Source of the DNA: Kuschelorhynchus macadamiae
Taxonomy: Eukaryota; Arthropoda; Insecta; Coleoptera; Curculionidae
Reading direction: 5' to 3'
NCBI GenBank assembly: GCA_030620095.1
Contig: JAUTXW010001314.1
Span: forward strand, 2,777,501 to 2,841,500
DNA length: 64,000 nucleotides
This document shows, in pieces, positions 62,236 to 64,000 of the stretch (its first letter is position 1; every line of letters begins with the position of its first letter). A program made the translations under genes and the position numbers. The notes below the pieces were generated by a model. It saw only the letters and a program-made list of their open reading frames with translations. It had not been told where the DNA came from and made no database searches.

Positions 62236-63060
62236 GCTTCGCCACAACTGAACAGTCTTGTTATGTTCTACCAGAATGTCAGAGGGCTTCGCACAAAGAT
62301 TGGTGAGATTTCTCTTGCAGTTTTGTCTTGCGACTATGACTTGATATGTCTCACTGAGACGTGGCTTAACGCGGATATTTCAAACAACGAAATTTTTAAT
62401 AACAAATATGTAGTTTTTCGTAGAGATAGGAGTTACGAGGAACTAGGGTGTCATCGCGGCGGTGGAGTGTTGATTGCCGTTTCTTGTGCTTTTCATGTAA
62501 CTCTGGTTACTACTCCTACTTATATGGACTTTGAGATGATGTTTGGGTCCTGGTGCGCGCGGGCAATGCAAGTTTGATTTTGGGCTGCGTTTATTTTCCA
62601 CCTAATTCTAGCCAGGAGTGCTATCAGTCTTTTTGTGATACCTTCGAGTTGTTGAGAAACAGATACGATAGTCACACATTTTTTGTTTTCGGGGACTTTA
62701 ATCTTTCTTCGGTGGAATGGGTCTATGAGGATAACACACTTGTTCCAAAATCTCTGCCATCTCCAGCCATCTGAAACTCTTATTGTTTCAATGAGCTTTT
62801 TTGAATTGCAGCAAATGAACTCATTGTGCAATCACGTGGGCAGAATTCTGGATTTAATATTTGCCAGTGACTTTGTCAATGCCTCCATTTTAAAATCTGG
62901 TTTTCCCCTCGTAAACATTGATCCCTACCATCCAGCAATTGAGATAAATTTTAAAATTAAATATGTTTCTCCAATGAAAAATTCTAATGAAGTTAGCGTT
63001 TATCAGTTTCATCAAGCGAATTTCCACAATCTAAACCTTTTTTACAATCAATCCGACTAG
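62236..63060 (+). pseudogene. LINE ORF2 endonuclease domain, frameshifted
   Basis: APE-type endonuclease in three frame pieces. Piece 1 (62263-62577): FYQNVRGLRTK, LICLTETWLN, RRDRS and RGGGVLIAV. Piece 2 (62553-62774): LGCVYFPPNSS and FFVFGDFNLSSVEW. Piece 3 (to 63060): RILDLIFASD and DPYHPAIEI. Frameshifts lie near 62560 and 62770, with a stop at about 63058. A 17-bp phrase GTCTTTTTTATCAGT is duplicated at 63060-63090. It would nick target DNA; broken here. Confidence 0.72.
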
Positions 63061-63139
63061 TCTTTTTTATCAGTGTCTTTTTTATCAGTAGAATCTGATA
63101 TAAACAAAATCGTTGAACGCTTTTATGAGGTTCTTGTTT

Positions 63140-64000
63140 GAAGGTATCAATAATTGTGTCCCCAAGAAAACGGTAGTCGACTGTAAATATCCGAAATGGT
63201 TCGACCTTCCTCTGAGAAAACTTATTGGACAAAAGAATCGTCTATACAAAAAATATAAAAGGTCCAATAAAGATGTTGACTATTTTGATTACTGCGACAT
63301 ACGACGTGAGGTTAAGCTTCGGACTGATATGTGCTATCTTGCATATGTCACACAAACTGAATTGCTTATCCCAGAGAATATCAGGCATTTTTGGTCTTTT
63401 GTACGTAATTTGAGAAGAGACTCTGGGCTGCTCAGTGTCATGAATTATGACGGAGAGGAAATTACCGGTTCGAATAACATCGCTAATGCCTTCGCCACTC
63501 ACTTTGAGTCTTGCTATGCACGTCACCGTAGTTTAGATTTTAGCAAGATTGGCCCTATAAGCTGTTCGGGAAAATTACTATCAACCTATTGTATTACAGA
63601 GGCGGAAATCTGCAATAAAATAAAAACCCTTGATCTTTCTAAAAAGGCTGGTCCAGATGGAGTTCCCACTATTTTATTGGAACGTTGCTGCGAGTCGTTG
63701 TCTCGGCCCCTTTGTAAAATTTTTCAGAAATCTTTTAATCTGGGTTCCTTTCCCGAAATTTGGAAGTTTTCCACTCTCATGCCGATCTTTAAATCTGGGG
63801 ATAAGAGCGATATTAAAAACTACAGAGGTATTTCCTTGCTTTCGCATATACCAAAGCTGTTTGAGGCAATTATCACGGATCATATCTTTGAGTCTCTGAA
63901 GCACTACATCACTAGTATGCAACACGGTTTTTATAGTGGTCGCTCAACAACTACAAATCTTGCAATTTTCCAGAATTACTTAACAACATCGGTTGAGGCT
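63140..64000 (+). pseudogene. LINE RT N-terminal part, open to the window edge
   Basis: A stop-free frame of about 287 codons from 63140 to the right edge, in frame with no own start. It follows the endonuclease of the same element. Visible: PKWFDLPLRKLIGQKNRLYKKYK, then the pre-RT block SKKAGPDGVPTILLERC (about 63640), LMPIFKSGDKSDIKNYRGISLLSHIPKLFE (RT blocks 1-2, in two halves, about 63780-63860) and MQHGFYSGRSTTTNL (about 63915). Catalytic motifs A-C lie beyond the window. Jockey/CR1-like by motif style; exact clade unknown. Long openness suggests a relatively young copy despite upstream frameshifts. Confidence 0.75.

Overview
This 64 kb window looks like AT-rich, repeat-dominated nuclear DNA from an insect. 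The mixture of transposon families fits: Tc1/mariner DD41D (rosa-like), CR1-group LINEs, a ZMYM1-like hAT, Ty3/gypsy, Penelope-like, RTE-like and R2-type remnants. Order and species cannot be fixed from the sequence; a beetle-like genome is only a guess. I found no convincing host protein-coding gene, true tRNA gene, CRISPR array or operon. Every recognisable protein belongs to a mobile element, and nearly all are broken.

Layout. 1-1.5 kb: 3' half of an R2-type LINE ending in an AT microsatellite. 2.0-4.3 kb: decayed DD41D mariner. 4.7-5.0 kb: tRNA-derived SINE. 5.8-7.4 kb: gypsy gag/protease/integrase remnant, reverse strand. 8.9-9.4 kb: Penelope-like fragment. 10.1-12.1 kb: second mariner lineage whose terminal inverted repeats reach into its transposase gene. 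13.9-19.1 kb: nearly full-length CR1-group LINE (copy A), reverse strand. 20.1-34.6 kb: three diverged copies of a long non-coding unit, each invaded by different elements (a 1 kb long-TIR element, a complete hAT with 8-bp target duplication, and a DD41D element that itself carries an RTE-like tail). 35.5-40.4 kb: second CR1-group LINE (copy B), reverse strand. 41.5-44.7 kb: very recent tandem duplication built from (AT)n tracts and three copies of a 184-bp MITE. 44.9-45.9 kb: dead RTE-like RT. 48.4 kb: MITE. 50.4-51.7 kb: dead LINE with RNase H, reverse strand. 52.3-58.3 kb: minisatellite, foldbacks, second SINE copy, MITEs. 60.8-61.1 kb: cluster of TATCGATA sites. 61.7-64 kb: Jockey/CR1-like LINE running off the right edge.

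The genes do not form a host pathway. LINE ORFs would encode RNA-binding ORF1p and endonuclease/RT for retrotransposition, and mariner and hAT transposases would act on the inverted repeats around them. Many short elements share CAGGG termini and TA flanks with the DD41D elements, so a DD41D-type transposase may have mobilised them. The most unusual structures are 340-bp DD41D end units bordered on both sides by the same terminal motif, a small intron conserved at one position in two diverged DD41D transposases, inverted repeats containing transposase N-terminal coding sequence, and the recent AT-mediated duplication. I saw no clearly new multi-gene system.
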